Origin: Rhodopirellula halodulae
GTDB lineage: Bacteria; Planctomycetota; Planctomycetia; Pirellulales; Pirellulaceae
Direction: 5' to 3'
NCBI RefSeq assembly: GCF_020966775.1
Contig: NZ_JAJKFV010000002.1
Coordinates: 1-64,000 of the forward strand
DNA: 64,000 nt
Below, piece after piece: positions 63,634-64,000 of the stretch (its first letter is position 1; every line of letters starts with the position of its first letter). The notes beneath the pieces are model-generated. The model made no database searches. It saw nothing but the letters and a program-made list of their open reading frames with translations, and was not told where the DNA came from. The translations under genes were made by a program, and so were the position numbers.

Positions 63634-64000
63634 TCAGACGCTGACCTCTTCGCACGATCCGGTGACTTCAAAACCCAAGTCACGAATCATGTCGTAGTCA
63701 GCTTGAGGAGCTTGCCCCTGCGTCGTCAGGTAATCACCGACGAAGACACTGTTCGCGACGTACAGCCCCATCGGTTGCAATTGACGCAGGTGCAGTTCAC
63801 GACCTCCCGCGATGCGCAGTTCACGATCGGGATTCACAAAGCGGAACATCGCGAGTGACTTCAAAGCGTCTTGGGGTGACATCGCATCGGTGCCCTCGAG
63901 CGGCGTTCCGTCGATCGCGTTCAGAATGTTCACCGGAATGGACTTCACGCCCAAGTCCCGCAGGTCAAACGCCATCGAGACAATGTCCTCTTTGGATTCG
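63634..64000 (-). CDS. bioB: biotin synthase, 3' part (runs off window)
   Basis: The C-terminal portion of the radical-SAM enzyme that inserts sulfur into dethiobiotin. The segments SIPVNILNAIDGTPLEG, FVNPDRELRIAGGRE and MGLYVANSVFVGDYLTT, and the closing DMIRDLGFEV, match BioB closely. The reading frame stays open past ATG 63975 to the window edge (ESKEDIVS precedes it), so the gene continues beyond 64000. The CX3CX2C cluster motif is outside the window. The cysteine desulfurase at 11181 could supply sulfur for such enzymes, but is far away. Confidence 0.95.
   Translation of the reverse strand, partial: ESKEDIVSMAFDLRDLGVKSIPVNILNAIDGTPLEGTDAMSPQDALKSLAMFRFVNPDRELRIAGGRELHLRQLQPMGLYVANSVFVGDYLTTQGQAPQADYDMIRDLGFEVTGSCEEVSV

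Overview
The window looks like chromosomal DNA of a Rhodopirellula-type planctomycete. I infer this from gene content, not from a database search. The signs are: secreted PQQ-like propeller and SLA1-homology-1 (SHD1) proteins, two terpenoid-cyclase-toroid proteins, paired BatA/VWA membrane proteins, sigma-54 activators of the bacterial enhancer-binding type, weak or absent Shine-Dalgarno sequences, frequent GTG/TTG starts, and hairpin-rich intergenic repeats. Base composition looks moderately GC-rich throughout.

Layout. 0-1.3 kb: a C-terminal relic of a type I restriction subunit (hsdR), a DoxX-like membrane protein, and the initiator tRNA with its terminator. 1.5-9.5 kb: a proline-rich membrane-anchored toroid protein, an ABC exporter pair, small planctomycete proteins, a Tat-exported toroid protein and a DUF1444 protein. 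9.55-9.92 kb: a repeat island with a near-perfect 67-bp direct repeat. 9.9-13.1 kb (minus): a short DnaA with a perfect DnaA box upstream, a cysteine desulfurase and a membrane protein. 13.2-18.9 kb (plus): ScpB with a huge acidic tail, a degenerate receiver protein, and a type II secretion/type IV pilus-like set (ATPase, platform protein, pseudopilin). 18.9-23.7 kb: a conserved unknown, a haem-motif histidine kinase and a repeat-rich SHD1 protein. 24.1-24.3 kb: tRNA-Cys and tRNA-Lys. 24.7-34.2 kb: an NRAMP relative, a cyclic-nucleotide-domain flavoprotein, an M14 peptidase, a PQQ propeller protein and an MFS transporter. 34.3-37.2 kb: a histidine kinase/NtrC-type regulator pair carrying two apparent lesions. 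37.3-44 kb: an esterase, LepA, secreted proteins and an iron-type alcohol dehydrogenase. 44-52 kb (minus): a tightly overlapping VWA/BatA/esterase operon and a GAF-sigma-54 activator. 52-54.9 kb: FabI, a thioredoxin-fold protein and a glycerate kinase.

54.99-58.77 kb is the most distinctive region. It is a small islet inserted at a tRNA-Arg(CCG) gene and bounded by a 37-bp perfect direct repeat of the tRNA 3' half. It carries a secreted unknown, the relic of a minus-strand hydrolase-like gene, a palindrome cluster, a cysteine-rich unknown and, at its right end, a translationally coupled pair: an unrecognised 263-residue protein plus a PIN-domain nuclease. No integrase is visible. This two-gene PIN module is my best candidate for an undescribed system.

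59-64 kb (minus) returns to housekeeping and metabolic genes: a secreted unknown, a methyltransferase, a phytoene-desaturase-like enzyme, RNase HI, a short-chain dehydrogenase, and the 3' part of biotin synthase running off the window edge.
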